Source: Flavicella sp049625305 (lineage in GTDB: Bacteria > Bacteroidota > Bacteroidia > Flavobacteriales > Flavobacteriaceae). Taken from it: a stretch of 64,000 nucleotides of DNA. Both the position numbers and the translations under genes were made by a program. The notes beneath the pieces are model-generated. The model had not been told where the DNA came from and did not search any database. It saw only the letters and a program-made list of their open reading frames with translations. Shown here in pieces: positions 53,346-63,291 of the stretch (position 1 is the first letter of the stretch; the number at the start of each line of letters is the position of its first letter). Where the stretch lies: NCBI GenBank assembly GCA_049625305.1, contig JBMZVD010000002.1, forward strand, positions 8,414 through 72,413, written 5' to 3'.

Positions 53346-56300
53346 TTAATTGACCACAGAAATCCACTTTCCTCTATTCCTTGAGAAATAGTCATTGTCA
53401 TACATCGCCTCTGCCTGAACTCCTGGTAGGTAATAACGTCCTAAATAAGAAGCATTGAGCAATACTTTAAATGTTTTTGTTTCATTTTTCTTAAGTGAAA
53501 AGTAAAAATTAACACGATCGTCACGAATATCTGTATAGTCAGCGGAATTCGCCGCACCGGCACCAAAATCAGTATAACGTGTATTTACTATCTCCCAACC
53601 CGAAGGAAAAATCTGACTCAATGCAATATCACTCACAGGATCTTGGTTGGAGTTTGAAATCGTCACAACAGCTGTAAAATCGGTTCCCTGTGTCAAATTT
53701 GAAACGTCTAACGTTTCACCTTTACTGTCCATATAATTTGTAAAAACATTGAGGTTTCTTTGGACGATAAGTTCTTCCCCTACGGGTAAAAGACCCGTAT
53801 GAACCAACCTCACATAGAGGGTGTTATCAAGATTATTTTCCAATGAAAAGCTGTTTTCTCTATATTGTGCTATATTTAGATTACGTATAACACTACTTTT
53901 CGATGTTTTTAAATCCTGTTTCTTACCATTTATTTCATAGGAAACATCCATCGATTTCCCTCCATTTTTTTGCACCATTTTACCCATAGAAAGCAAACAA
54001 TACGCTGTGGTTTGTGTACTCATCCACTGTTCACTTGATAATTTTTTTGCAATACTAGCAGCAACATTTCTAACTCGCGTATCAGAGAGTAATACTAAGG
54101 TCTCTAGGGCCATTGCACTGTTTCGGATTGTAGAACCATAACTGTAATGGTTTGCTTGAGACTTAGAGAAATTCAAACTTGCAGTAGCCAAAAGATTCTT
54201 TGCTGCGGCTTCCTGTCCTGCCAGTGCATAAGCAGCAGCCAATCTCCACTTAGACTCATTAGATAAAGAAGGATACTCACGTAACCTATTCATTGCAGCC
54301 AAATCAGGACTTCCCGCCAATGCTAATGTATAAAGTCGGTACGCTTGAAGTAGATCGTTGGCATTTAGTCTTCTAGAAGGTTGCCAATTTCTTGCTTTTT
54401 GTTTTTGGAAACGCGTCCAATTACTCAAAAATGATATGGGTAAGGCATATCCTTTCAATTCTGCTTCCATCATGAAGTGCCCTGCATAGCTCGTTCCCCA
54501 ATCATTCGCCTCCGAATGTCCCATCCAATAAGGCAGTCCTCCATTGGGTAATTGAAATTTTCCAAGGCGCAGAATTCCTTTTTTAATATTTTGTTTTATT
54601 TCAAGTTTCTTGTTACTGTCGAGATCAAATATCGAACTGAGAAATAATTGAGGAAAGACACTGGAAGTAGTCTGTTCTACACATCCATGAGGATATTGAA
54701 TCAAATAATCCAAACGCTGTGCAAAATTCATAGGAGGAAGCGTTGAAATCTCAACTACCGTTGCGTTGGTTCCTGTACTACCAAAAGGAGTAAAATTATG
54801 AGTTACGGTTCCCTTTGAAGCTATGGTTAAATCATTATGTTTGCTAACTATAGGATTGGGATTGAAAACATTCAAAGCGATTTCCTGAGAAGCTTTTTTG
54901 CCATTTCCTTTAGCCAATACCTCAACCGTCTGCATGCCTACATCAGGAAGTACCTCTATCTCAAAATAGAGCATCTTCTCGTCGGGTTGCGCAAAACGAA
55001 TTTTTTGTTTGCTAGGCCCTATCACTCGCAACCCTTTGCTCAATTTTAAAGATACCGTAACATCTTTAACTTTATTTTCCATTGCAAAGACTGTAACCGG
55101 AAGGGTTACCTTTTCTTTAGGTACCAACTTTCTTGGCAAAGAAGCCAAAACCATCAATGGTTTTCTCACAGGAGTTGCTTTAGCACTTTTCCCAAAGGCA
55201 CCTATTTGAGTATTAGCTGCAACTACCATTGTTTTCACGGAACCTATATAGTTGGGAAGGGTAATCTTGTGTGATGCTTTTTTTCCTTTGTTTAACGTAA
55301 AAGGACCTAAAACCTTTACTACTGGTTTGAATCGATTTGCTTTTTTATTAGAATTTTCACTTCTATCCTCATCACCACCAATCGCAAAAACCTGTTCTAA
55401 AGTCCCTCCAAAAGCACCGATGACCTGATCGTACAAATCCCAAGTTCGAACTCCTAATGCTTCTTTCTTATAAAACTCAGACCATAAATCAGGTGTTGTG
55501 TAACGTGTCAAATCCAAAAGACCTTCCTCTACTATAGCCAATGAATAAGTCATTTTTTTCCCTTGTTTCTCGCTTACAGTCACTTTAAACTCTTTCTCAG
55601 GTTCCAAAACCTCAGGCATTTCAATCTTAGGATACAAGCGTGTCTCAGGGTCTTCAACCAATACAGGAATTACTCCATACATTCTGAGAGGCAAGTCATT
55701 TGCTGTTGAAGCATGCGGCTGTACCAATGAAATATTTACAAAAATATTGGGAGTCATCTCGGAAGTTATTGGAATTGCAACAGTGGTTTGTCCGTTTTGT
55801 GTCTCCACCCATTGAGATTGTATGACTTGAGAACTATTTTCGATGGTCAACAAAGCCTTACCTGTTTTTGATGAAGGAAAACTAATCTTTGCTACTTCAC
55901 CCACATTGTATTTTTCTTTATCTGCATTAAACACTAACATCGTGGCAGCATCTGAATTTTTAGCGCCACTATTTGACCACCAATCTTTAAAAAAATAAGC
56001 AGTTCTTCCTGTAGCATGACCACTTACTGGATCTTTGATGCGAATTAAATACCTTCCCGAATTGGTATTTGGTATGTTGATATTTACTTTTGCCTCGCCC
56101 TTGAAATTGGTTGATACCTTAAATGATTTGTACAAGGCGCTGTGCTTTTTATTGACATAAGAAGCCAAGTTGTCATAAGAGGAATTCCACCACCAGTACC
56201 AACGAATTTTATAGACTTCAACTTCTAAGTTTTTCCTAGAAATTGGAAATCCTTCAGAAGTAAGTGTGACTAGATCAAAAGTAGTATCTGCATCAGTCAC

Positions 56301-58889
56301 ATAGGAATTCCCATATCTTTTAGACACTGGAGATCGCATTCCAACAAAACTTTTAAAGGGGGCTAATGTTGTTGAAAAAACATCGGATGAGAAATCACCT
56401 CCATTTTCAAAAACACGGGTTAAAAAGGATGCCTTTAGCAATCCAGGAGCACTTTTACCTACGCTCACCTTCTGATCTATTTTCGCTTTTCCTGTAGCAT
56501 CAACATTCCCCTCAAAAATGAGTAGTTCTTCGGTTGAAAAGTTTTTAATGGGATCTTTAAATGTGTAATTTGGATATTTTTCAAAACCTTTGTCAGTAGC
56601 TGTCAATTTCATTTTGACCTCAGTCTTCAAGTTTTTTGCCGGCGCGCCATGCAACCAATTCACTTGTATATTGGCATCAATAGGTTTGTATGCTGACAGC
56701 AAAGCCTCTTCAAAATCAAGTTTTATCTTTAAGCGATTGGGTTTTATCGTTTCTACTTTTAAAGTTTTAGTGAAAGAAATGTCTCCCACTCGAACTTTTG
56801 CATTCCAATTACCTGTTGCATCACCGCTATCTGTAGGAATATCAAACCTGTAAAAGCCATTTAACCCTTCAGAAGTAACCTCACTAAAATGTAATTTTCC
56901 GTGGGGATCTGTAACCTCCATTTTTATAGGGTGTGCTTTGGGTAATGGGTTTGAGTGATCGTCTAAAACAAAAAAAGTATGAAGGGTATCTCCCGGTCTC
57001 CAAACACCTCTTTCTCCATAAATATATCCTTTCAACCCTTTTTTTATTTTCTTACCTGCTACATTGAATTTACTCAAAGACAAAGCACTTCCTTCGTTGA
57101 GGCGGATATAAGTTTTTTGGGCTCCTTGAGAAGCTATAGCGAAGGCTGCTTTAGATTTTGTTTCTACAAATGCGACTCCTTGATTGTCTGATTTGGCAGT
57201 AGCAACTTTTTGTTGTTGATAATTGTAAAAAACAATATCCGCTTTGGAAATCGGCTCCGTAGTTAAAATGTCTGTTAGCGCAACGAAATAGGTGTTATCG
57301 GAACCTTTTTTTACTACTGCACCAATATTTGTTGCCAAAATGTTGGCCCCAACACTTTGCTTGTTAATAAAATAAGAAGGAGTACAAGGGTTCTCTCTGT
57401 CTCTCCAATTATATTCTGAATAATCGTAATTGCTTGGTCGCCTTCCTGAAAATCCATCCCAATAGGCTGCTTCTTTTTCAGCATCAATTGCGATGGAATT
57501 GGGATCTTTTTGGGGAATAGAATAGTCAACTTTTCCTTCTGAACCTTCACATTTATACAAAGAATAATCTTTTACAAAACTCAACTCAACACGGTAAATG
57601 GCAGCAGGATCTTTTTTTATCAACTCGCTTAAGTCAATGGCGTAGTTTTTCCATTTCCCATCATTTTCAAGATCACTAGTCACCAAAGGCATTGTTTTAT
57701 GAGAAACACTCCGCGCAACATTTCTCAAGGTATAGCTGTTAGAATTTTGCAAATTGCCTTGTTGCAAAAATTGCATGACATTATCAGCATACAATTGTAG
57801 TACACGAACATCTACTGCTTTTAAGTTGACCGCTTTAAAATTGAATTGTAAATTTTTAGAATCAGGAAGTATCACACCATTGTTGAGCAATGCTATTGAA
57901 GGTTTTAAGGCTTCAAAAGTAATCGTGTCTGAAAACCCTTTTTTCAATTTGTAATTACCCCTACTTTTTATTCCTGTATAAACAGCTACTTTGACTTGAC
58001 CTGTTATTCTATTTTTAGGATACACTTTTAGTGTGTTGCCATCAACTGTATATTGCAACTTTGTGGCTTTTTCAATTGTTACCAGACCTCTGAGATTTTG
58101 ACTTTTACGCAAAGGGTCTGAAAAATTGATTCGAACGTGTTGTTCAGGAAATTGGTGCACCTGAACACCGATTACAGAAAAATTATTTTTACCAGGAATC
58201 GTTAGTTCACTCATTCCTTTATTGCTAGGAATACCCATGGAAGTTCCATCCCAGTTTACAAAAACCACCCCATCATTCTCGGGACGTATGATACTGTCAA
58301 TACGAAATTCAAAATTAGCACTACTAATAGATGGGTCTCCATACCATTTTATAGCCAAACTCGATTCATTTTGAGTGGCCTTTACTACATTTTTTAGTTC
58401 TGATACCGAAACTACATCCGCAGATTTCAAAGTACCTTGCAAGTATTGATAAGAACCATCATAGGATTGTAATTCCTGAATTGAAAGAGTGAAATTAGGA
58501 GCAATTGTTTGAAAATTAAATGAATATTCACGAAGGGGTCTGGGAGGGGTATCAAACAACTTATCCAATCGAAGTACCCCCACGTACTTTGTGGCTGCAT
58601 CCAACATAGTATCGGGTTTGAAAACGATTTTTCTTCGTGACACCACATATAAATTTCCTTTTACTTTAGGAGATAGTTCTAATATATCTGCTGACAACTC
58701 CTGTCCTACCACTACATTTTGTATTGGTTTGTTAAAGAAAACCTCAACGGTTGTAGCCTTGGACACATACCCTTTGGTCGTACTATTTATGTAGGTATTG
58801 AATGCGAAATTTTCAGTTTTTACTTCTTTTTTTTCATTACAAGAGTAAAAAAAGAGTAACAAAAAAGCTACTGGCAAAAATAATTTCAT
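53346..58889 (-). CDS. Bacterial alpha-2-macroglobulin lipoprotein (YfhM-like)
   Basis: The frame is open to 58979, but the lipoprotein signal starts at ATG 58889 (MKLFLPVAFLLLFFYSC), so the protein has 1847 residues. It has MG-type beta domains, a bait region and the thioester motif GCVEQ (Cys1403 to Gln1406), then an alpha-helical thioester domain and receptor-binding-like C-terminus. Bacterial alpha-2-macroglobulins trap attacking proteases in the periplasm and partner with PBP1C to mend the wall. The thioester residues are intact. It is cotranscribed with pbpC. Confidence 0.95.
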   Translation of the reverse strand: MKLFLPVAFLLLFFYSCNEKKEVKTENFAFNTYINSTTKGYVSKATTVEVFFNKPIQNVVVGQELSADILELSPKVKGNLYVVSRRKIVFKPDTMLDAATKYVGVLRLDKLFDTPPRPLREYSFNFQTIAPNFTLSIQELQSYDGSYQYLQGTLKSADVVSVSELKNVVKATQNESSLAIKWYGDPSISSANFEFRIDSIIRPENDGVVFVNWDGTSMGIPSNKGMSELTIPGKNNFSVIGVQVHQFPEQHVRINFSDPLRKSQNLRGLVTIEKATKLQYTVDGNTLKVYPKNRITGQVKVAVYTGIKSRGNYKLKKGFSDTITFEALKPSIALLNNGVILPDSKNLQFNFKAVNLKAVDVRVLQLYADNVMQFLQQGNLQNSNSYTLRNVARSVSHKTMPLVTSDLENDGKWKNYAIDLSELIKKDPAAIYRVELSFVKDYSLYKCEGSEGKVDYSIPQKDPNSIAIDAEKEAAYWDGFSGRRPSNYDYSEYNWRDRENPCTPSYFINKQSVGANILATNIGAVVKKGSDNTYFVALTDILTTEPISKADIVFYNYQQQKVATAKSDNQGVAFVETKSKAAFAIASQGAQKTYIRLNEGSALSLSKFNVAGKKIKKGLKGYIYGERGVWRPGDTLHTFFVLDDHSNPLPKAHPIKMEVTDPHGKLHFSEVTSEGLNGFYRFDIPTDSGDATGNWNAKVRVGDISFTKTLKVETIKPNRLKIKLDFEEALLSAYKPIDANIQVNWLHGAPAKNLKTEVKMKLTATDKGFEKYPNYTFKDPIKNFSTEELLIFEGNVDATGKAKIDQKVSVGKSAPGLLKASFLTRVFENGGDFSSDVFSTTLAPFKSFVGMRSPVSKRYGNSYVTDADTTFDLVTLTSEGFPISRKNLEVEVYKIRWYWWWNSSYDNLASYVNKKHSALYKSFKVSTNFKGEAKVNINIPNTNSGRYLIRIKDPVSGHATGRTAYFFKDWWSNSGAKNSDAATMLVFNADKEKYNVGEVAKISFPSSKTGKALLTIENSSQVIQSQWVETQNGQTTVAIPITSEMTPNIFVNISLVQPHASTANDLPLRMYGVIPVLVEDPETRLYPKIEMPEVLEPEKEFKVTVSEKQGKKMTYSLAIVEEGLLDLTRYTTPDLWSEFYKKEALGVRTWDLYDQVIGAFGGTLEQVFAIGGDEDRSENSNKKANRFKPVVKVLGPFTLNKGKKASHKITLPNYIGSVKTMVVAANTQIGAFGKSAKATPVRKPLMVLASLPRKLVPKEKVTLPVTVFAMENKVKDVTVSLKLSKGLRVIGPSKQKIRFAQPDEKMLYFEIEVLPDVGMQTVEVLAKGNGKKASQEIALNVFNPNPIVSKHNDLTIASKGTVTHNFTPFGSTGTNATVVEISTLPPMNFAQRLDYLIQYPHGCVEQTTSSVFPQLFLSSIFDLDSNKKLEIKQNIKKGILRLGKFQLPNGGLPYWMGHSEANDWGTSYAGHFMMEAELKGYALPISFLSNWTRFQKQKARNWQPSRRLNANDLLQAYRLYTLALAGSPDLAAMNRLREYPSLSNESKWRLAAAYALAGQEAAAKNLLATASLNFSKSQANHYSYGSTIRNSAMALETLVLLSDTRVRNVAASIAKKLSSEQWMSTQTTAYCLLSMGKMVQKNGGKSMDVSYEINGKKQDLKTSKSSVIRNLNIAQYRENSFSLENNLDNTLYVRLVHTGLLPVGEELIVQRNLNVFTNYMDSKGETLDVSNLTQGTDFTAVVTISNSNQDPVSDIALSQIFPSGWEIVNTRYTDFGAGAANSADYTDIRDDRVNFYFSLKKNETKTFKVLLNASYLGRYYLPGVQAEAMYDNDYFSRNRGKWISVVN

Positions 58890-59004
58890 GACTATCAGGT
58901 TTGAAGCTTTAAGATAAGAAAGTTTTAGTGTAATAGAAAAATACACCTTGGTATATATTGTACAAATACCATCTTTCAAAAAAAGGCTATTTCAAACGAA
59001 TCAT

Positions 59005-59012
59005 TATCTTTG
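59005..59012 (+). promoter_or_regulatory. Candidate -7 element of tatA
   Basis: TATCTTTG matches TAnnTTTG, 15 bases before the ATG at 59028. No clear -33 TTG. Confidence 0.45.
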
Positions 59013-59027
59013 TAAAAAAATACAATC

Positions 59028-59300
59028 ATGTTAATATTTATCAGCGGACCAGAAATATTTGTTGTCCTTCTTATCGTAGTCATGCTATTTGGAGCAGACA
59101 AAATACCTGAAATTGCAAGAGGTTTGGGAAAAGGGATGCGTCAAATAAAAGATGCTACCAATGATATTAAACGAGAAATCAACGAAAGTGCTGAGAAAAA
59201 CGACTTGAATCTAGATGTTACAAGCGATATTCAAAAAGAAATTGACGAGGTCAAGGAAAACATAGAAAATGCAACAGGGCCTATCAAAAGAATGCGATAA
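59028..59300 (+). CDS. tatA: Twin-arginine translocase subunit TatA/TatB family
   Basis: The 90-residue protein has the TatA hallmark: a short N-terminal membrane helix (SGPEIFVVLLIVVMLFGADKIPEIARGLGKGMRQIK) followed by an amphipathic helix with the FG hinge, then a charged tail with coiled-coil character. It forms the protein-conducting part of the Tat pathway with TatC, which is not in the window. This matters for the two DUF1501 proteins here, which carry twin-arginine signals. Confidence 0.93.
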   Translation: MLIFISGPEIFVVLLIVVMLFGADKIPEIARGLGKGMRQIKDATNDIKREINESAEKNDLNLDVTSDIQKEIDEVKENIENATGPIKRMR

Positions 59301-59321
59301 ACCCTTAATTTTTAAAAAGTT

Positions 59322-59963
59322 TTATTTTACTCGAGACAAAGTCAAACCGTCTCGAATCGGTAACAATACAGTTTCAATTCTCGGATCTTCATTCATCATT
59401 TTATTGTAAACCAACAAAGCAGCTGTATCAATATCTTTTTCTTGGACCGGCTCTACTACTTTTCCACTCCACAGCACATTGTCCGATAAAATCACTCCTC
59501 CTTTATTCATTTTACCAATTATTTGCTCGAAATAATTGCTGTAATTCGCTTTGTCTGCATCGATAAACACCAAATCAAATGTACTGTCTATCTGTGGAAT
59601 AATATCCAAAGCATTTCCTGTATATTGTTTGATACTTTCACCATAGGGAGATTTGTCAAAAAAACGACGTTGCAAATCATGCAATTCCTCATTTCTATCA
59701 ATGGTATGTAAAACACCTCCTTCTTGCATCCCTTCAGCCATAGCCAAAGCTGAGTAGCCCGTGTAAGTACCTATTTCTAAAATGTTTTTAGGTTGTATCA
59801 ATTTAGAAATCATCGCTAACAAACGCCCTTGGAAACCTCCACTCAGCATTCTAGGATTCAGTACTTTTTGCCACGTTTCACGGTTCAACTCTTGCAACAA
59901 TTCAGGCTCTTGTTGCGAATGTGCCACTACATAATCGTCTATTTTTTCTGGTAAAAAATGCAT
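59322..59963 (-). CDS. Class I SAM-dependent O-methyltransferase (AdoMet_MTase family 3)
   Basis: The 213-residue enzyme resembles caffeoyl-CoA/catechol O-methyltransferases: SAM loop ILEIGTYTGYSALAMAEG, FVFIDADKANY metal-binding Asp segment, and ILSDNVLWSGKV. Substrate is a catechol-like or CoA-linked hydroxyl in known relatives; not deducible here. It follows the anti-sigma gene by 21 bases and is the last gene of the sigma operon, so its expression is probably tied to that regulon. Confidence 0.9.
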   Translation of the reverse strand: MHFLPEKIDDYVVAHSQQEPELLQELNRETWQKVLNPRMLSGGFQGRLLAMISKLIQPKNILEIGTYTGYSALAMAEGMQEGGVLHTIDRNEELHDLQRRFFDKSPYGESIKQYTGNALDIIPQIDSTFDLVFIDADKANYSNYFEQIIGKMNKGGVILSDNVLWSGKVVEPVQEKDIDTAALLVYNKMMNEDPRIETVLLPIRDGLTLSRVK

Positions 59964-59984
59964 TGTAAATAGTATTAAAAAAAG

Positions 59985-60248
59985 TTATGACTCTTTGTTT
60001 TGTATAGATTTCAATTCGTTTTGTAACGCTTCTTTTTCTTTGTCAGTTAATCCACAGAAACTAACTACTGATTTTTTGTGCTTCAGTGCTTTTGTCAATA
60101 ATTTATTTTGTCTGCTATACAACCTACAAAAACAGCAGGTCCACAAATGAAGTCTAAGCTGTAACAATTCATAAAATGACGCTTTATTGTATTGAGACTT
60201 GTCACAGATAGCCGTTGCCTCATCGCAGGATAGAAAAAATTTTGCCAT
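59985..60248 (-). CDS. Putative zinc-binding anti-sigma factor
   Basis: The 87-residue soluble protein has the ZAS-type Hx3Cx2C core (HLWTCCFC, His and two Cys) after an N-terminal SCDEAT segment typical of anti-sigma proteins. No membrane helix. It begins six bases after the ECF sigma gene. ZAS proteins hold the sigma factor and release it on oxidation or zinc loss. The family match is moderate in strength; the gene position makes it convincing. Confidence 0.8.
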   Translation of the reverse strand: MAKFFLSCDEATAICDKSQYNKASFYELLQLRLHLWTCCFCRLYSRQNKLLTKALKHKKSVVSFCGLTDKEKEALQNELKSIQNKES

Positions 60249-60254
60249 ATGAAT

Positions 60255-60824
60255 TTACTTTAAAAACCAATTGTCTTCCATACATCTTCGCAACTGGGTC
60301 CGTGCTCGATGAATGATTACCCATAAATTAGACGCTGTAATGTCTAGTTCCTTACATATCTCATCAGTATCAAAATCCTGTAGGGTCTTCATTCTAAAAA
60401 CCATCGCATACTTTTCTGGCAATTTATCTATGCAAGCATCTAAGGTCATTCCTAATTCTTCTGTCTCAATCTCTTTGTCAGCGTCACTACCCCAAGTTTG
60501 TGGCACACGTTCTTCTAGCCAAACTCCTTCTTGACCTTCTTCTGTGTGAAAATTTACCCGAACCTCTGCCTTCCCCTTGTTGGAATTAATTTTACGGTAA
60601 TAATCAATTATTTTACGTTTAAGTATTGAAACCAACCAAGTTCGCTCCGTTGATTTCCCTTCGAAATTACGCATAGATTTAAGACCTGCAAAAAAGGTTT
60701 CTTGCACTAAGTCTTTTGCAACCTCTGCTGAATTTACCCTGGCAATAGTATACATGTACAAGTAATCTGCATACGATTCAATCCACTTATCTGGATCTAA
60801 GAGTTGAGTCTGAAAAGCATCCAT
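60255..60824 (-). CDS. ECF-type RNA polymerase sigma factor
   Basis: The 189-residue protein has sigma region 2 (DLVQETFFAGLKSMRNFEG, then ERTWLVSILKRKIIDYYRK) and region 4 helix-turn-helix (EICKELDITASNLWVIIHRARTQLRRC). Length is typical of ECF factors. It heads an operon with the zinc anti-sigma and O-methyltransferase and is divergent from panB. The stimulus is not visible; a redox signal is likely from the anti-sigma type. Confidence 0.92.
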   Translation of the reverse strand: MDAFQTQLLDPDKWIESYADYLYMYTIARVNSAEVAKDLVQETFFAGLKSMRNFEGKSTERTWLVSILKRKIIDYYRKINSNKGKAEVRVNFHTEEGQEGVWLEERVPQTWGSDADKEIETEELGMTLDACIDKLPEKYAMVFRMKTLQDFDTDEICKELDITASNLWVIIHRARTQLRRCMEDNWFLK

Positions 60825-60982
60825 ATTACAGTTTTAAATTAGGGATTTAAACGGAGGCATAAATATAAGTAAAAGGAACAGGTTCTTTCTATATGGCGCC
60901 ATCAAATTATCGACATAGTACAATAAAACTCAAATAACTCTTTGAAGACTTGCTTCCAAAGATGAATTGTAAAAATGTTTCG

Positions 60983-60990
60983 TATTTTTG
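60983..60990 (+). promoter_or_regulatory. Candidate -7 element of panB
   Basis: TATTTTTG matches TAnnTTTG, 27 bases before the ATG at 61018. No properly spaced -33 TTG is seen. Confidence 0.45.
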
Positions 60991-61017
60991 TTCCTCTGAA
61001 CCTTCCAAACAAAAACT

Positions 61018-61836
61018 ATGTCAATAGCTAAAAAACAATACAAGAGAATCACCACCAATTCATTGATTGAAATGAAACACAACGGTGAAAAAATATCCAT
61101 GCTAACTGCCTATGATTACACCATGGCAAAAATAGTAGACACCGCTGGTATAGATGTAATCTTGGTAGGAGATTCTGCCTCAAACGTAATGGCTGGGCAC
61201 GAAACAACGTTGCCAATTACCCTAAACGAAATGATTTACCATGCCAGTTCTGTGGTACGAGCTTCCAACAGAAGTTTGGTTGTAGTAGACCTTCCTTTTG
61301 GAACCTATCAATCAGATCCAAAGACTGCTTTGAAGTCTGCGATTCGAATTATGAAAGAATCTGGAGGACATGCTATAAAGTTAGAAGGAGGACAAGAAAT
61401 AAAACCATCCATCAAAAAAATTCTCAATGCTGGAATACCTGTTATGGGGCATTTGGGCTTGACTCCTCAATCTATCTATAAATTTGGAACTTATACCGTT
61501 CGTGCAAAAGAAGAAGCTGAAGCAGCAAAACTTATAAAAGATGCTTTGATGCTTGAAAAACTAGGATGTTTTGCTCTAGTTTTAGAAAAAGTACCTGCAA
61601 AATTAGCGGAGAGAGTAGCCAAAGAAATTTCAATCCCTGTAATAGGAATTGGCGCTGGTGGTGGTGTTGACGGACAGGTATTGGTTACCCATGACATGCT
61701 TGGAATGACCCACGAATTTAACCCACGTTTTCTGAGAAGATACCTTAACTTATACGAAGACATGACAAATGCTTTTGCTAATTATAGCAAAGATGTAAAA
61801 TCACAAGATTTTCCGAACGAAAAGGAACAATACTAA
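61018..61836 (+). CDS. panB: 3-methyl-2-oxobutanoate hydroxymethyltransferase
   Basis: The 272-residue decameric-type enzyme makes ketopantoate from alpha-ketoisovalerate and methylene-tetrahydrofolate, the first step to pantothenate. Seen: MLTAYDYTMAKIVD, the Mg-binding VGDSASNVMAGHETTLP, and GIGAGGGVDGQVLV near the C-terminus. Length is normal. panC and panD are not adjacent. The next gene lies 23 bases downstream. Confidence 0.97.
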   Translation: MSIAKKQYKRITTNSLIEMKHNGEKISMLTAYDYTMAKIVDTAGIDVILVGDSASNVMAGHETTLPITLNEMIYHASSVVRASNRSLVVVDLPFGTYQSDPKTALKSAIRIMKESGGHAIKLEGGQEIKPSIKKILNAGIPVMGHLGLTPQSIYKFGTYTVRAKEEAEAAKLIKDALMLEKLGCFALVLEKVPAKLAERVAKEISIPVIGIGAGGGVDGQVLVTHDMLGMTHEFNPRFLRRYLNLYEDMTNAFANYSKDVKSQDFPNEKEQY

Positions 61837-61859
61837 CAGCTTTTAAGTCCCAAAAATAA

Positions 61860-63206
61860 ATGAAAATACTCCATATTGACGACAACCATCCCCAATTAAA
61901 ATTGGGCTTAGAAAAGCTAGGATGTTCTTGTTTTGAGGAATACAATGCCAGTAAGGAAGAAGTGGAAGCAACCATTCATCAATACGATGGTATTGTCATT
62001 CGAAGTCGTTTTAAAATTGACAAAGTATTTATCGACAAGGGACAAAATCTAAAATTCATAGCACGCGTTGGCGCAGGACTTGAAAGTATCGATGTTGACT
62101 ATGCCAAGTCAAAAGGTATTGCTTTGATTTCTGCTCCTGAAGGAAACAGAAATGCTGTAGGTGAACACGCTTTGGGCATGTTGTTATCTCTTTTCAATAA
62201 AATCAAACAAGCCGACATTGAAATTCGCAATGGAAAATGGTTGAGAGAGGCACATAGAGGTATTGAACTAGATGGAAAAGTTGTCGGATTGATTGGCTAT
62301 GGAAACATGGGAAAATCTTTTGCAAAAAAGCTAAGAGGTTTTGATGTAGAAGTTTTGTGTTACGACATCAAAGAAGGGGTGGGTGATGAAAATTGCCGCC
62401 AAACTAGTTTGACTGAAATTCAAGAAAAAGCAGATGTTTTAAGCATTCACACTCCTTTCAACAAACTCTCCGACAAAATGGTAGATAGGGATTTGATTTC
62501 TTTGTTTAAAAAACCTTTTTTCCTAATCAATACCGCTCGAGGAACAGCAGTTGTAACTGATCACCTTGTAGAGGCCTTAAAATCTGGGAAAATATTAGGT
62601 GCCTGTTTGGATGTATTAGAATACGAAAAAGGTTCCTTTGAAAATCTTTTTGAGAACAAAAACCTTCCAGCAGCTTTCGAATACTTGATACAGTCTGATC
62701 AAGTACTGTTATCACCACATATAGCAGGATGGACCGAGGAATCAAAAGTAAAACTCGCACAAACTTGTGTAGATAAAGTCGCAGCACTTTTCTTTGACAT
62801 TCATATCAAAGAAAAACCAGCAACTGTAACAGCTCAAATAGTAGACGGTATCGGGGGGATTTATTTCAAAACTGCAAACCCAGAAGATACAAAAGCGTGG
62901 TATCAAAAACATTTAGGATTGCACATTGAAACTCACGGAAGCACCTTCTACTGGAAAGACCAAAACAATCGTTTGGCAAACACACTGTGGTCTCCTTTTG
63001 ATCAAAATTCAAATTATTTTGACCCCTCAAGCCAACACTACATGGTAAATTTTAGAGTCAACAACCTAGAAACACTTCTCAAAAACCTCAAAAGTGAAGG
63101 GATTCAGACCGTTGATAAAATAACTGAAATGAATCGAGGTAAATTTGCTTGGATCATTGACATAAACGGAACTAAAATTGAACTTTGGGAACCAAAAGAG
63201 GAATAA
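61860..63206 (+). CDS. D-2-hydroxyacid dehydrogenase fused to a VOC domain
   Basis: The 448-residue protein joins a D-isomer 2-hydroxyacid dehydrogenase (about 1-315) to a VOC/glyoxalase domain (about 331-448). Dehydrogenase features: the NAD Gly motif GLIGYGNMG (143-151), an acidic Asp169 end to the next strand (NAD preference) and the catalytic Arg227, Glu254, His287 triad (NTARGT, DVLEYE, LSPHIAG). The VOC part starts at IGGIYFKTANPEDT. The two parts are read as one frame with a short linker (IHIKEKPATVTAQIVDG). Dehydrogenases of this group act in serine synthesis or alpha-keto-acid reduction. Which, and what VOC adds, is not known. Confidence 0.9.
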   Translation: MKILHIDDNHPQLKLGLEKLGCSCFEEYNASKEEVEATIHQYDGIVIRSRFKIDKVFIDKGQNLKFIARVGAGLESIDVDYAKSKGIALISAPEGNRNAVGEHALGMLLSLFNKIKQADIEIRNGKWLREAHRGIELDGKVVGLIGYGNMGKSFAKKLRGFDVEVLCYDIKEGVGDENCRQTSLTEIQEKADVLSIHTPFNKLSDKMVDRDLISLFKKPFFLINTARGTAVVTDHLVEALKSGKILGACLDVLEYEKGSFENLFENKNLPAAFEYLIQSDQVLLSPHIAGWTEESKVKLAQTCVDKVAALFFDIHIKEKPATVTAQIVDGIGGIYFKTANPEDTKAWYQKHLGLHIETHGSTFYWKDQNNRLANTLWSPFDQNSNYFDPSSQHYMVNFRVNNLETLLKNLKSEGIQTVDKITEMNRGKFAWIIDINGTKIELWEPKEE

Positions 63207-63291
63207 ACCCATCAAAAAACTAACCCTAATTGAAAATAAAAATACAGTAGTACTTCTTGTCTAGAATAGTTTTTCAAATAAAAACATATAA

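Noticed and set aside
58890..58979. 30-residue extension of the alpha-2-macroglobulin
   Set aside because: The lipoprotein signal starts at 58889; the extension has no family support.
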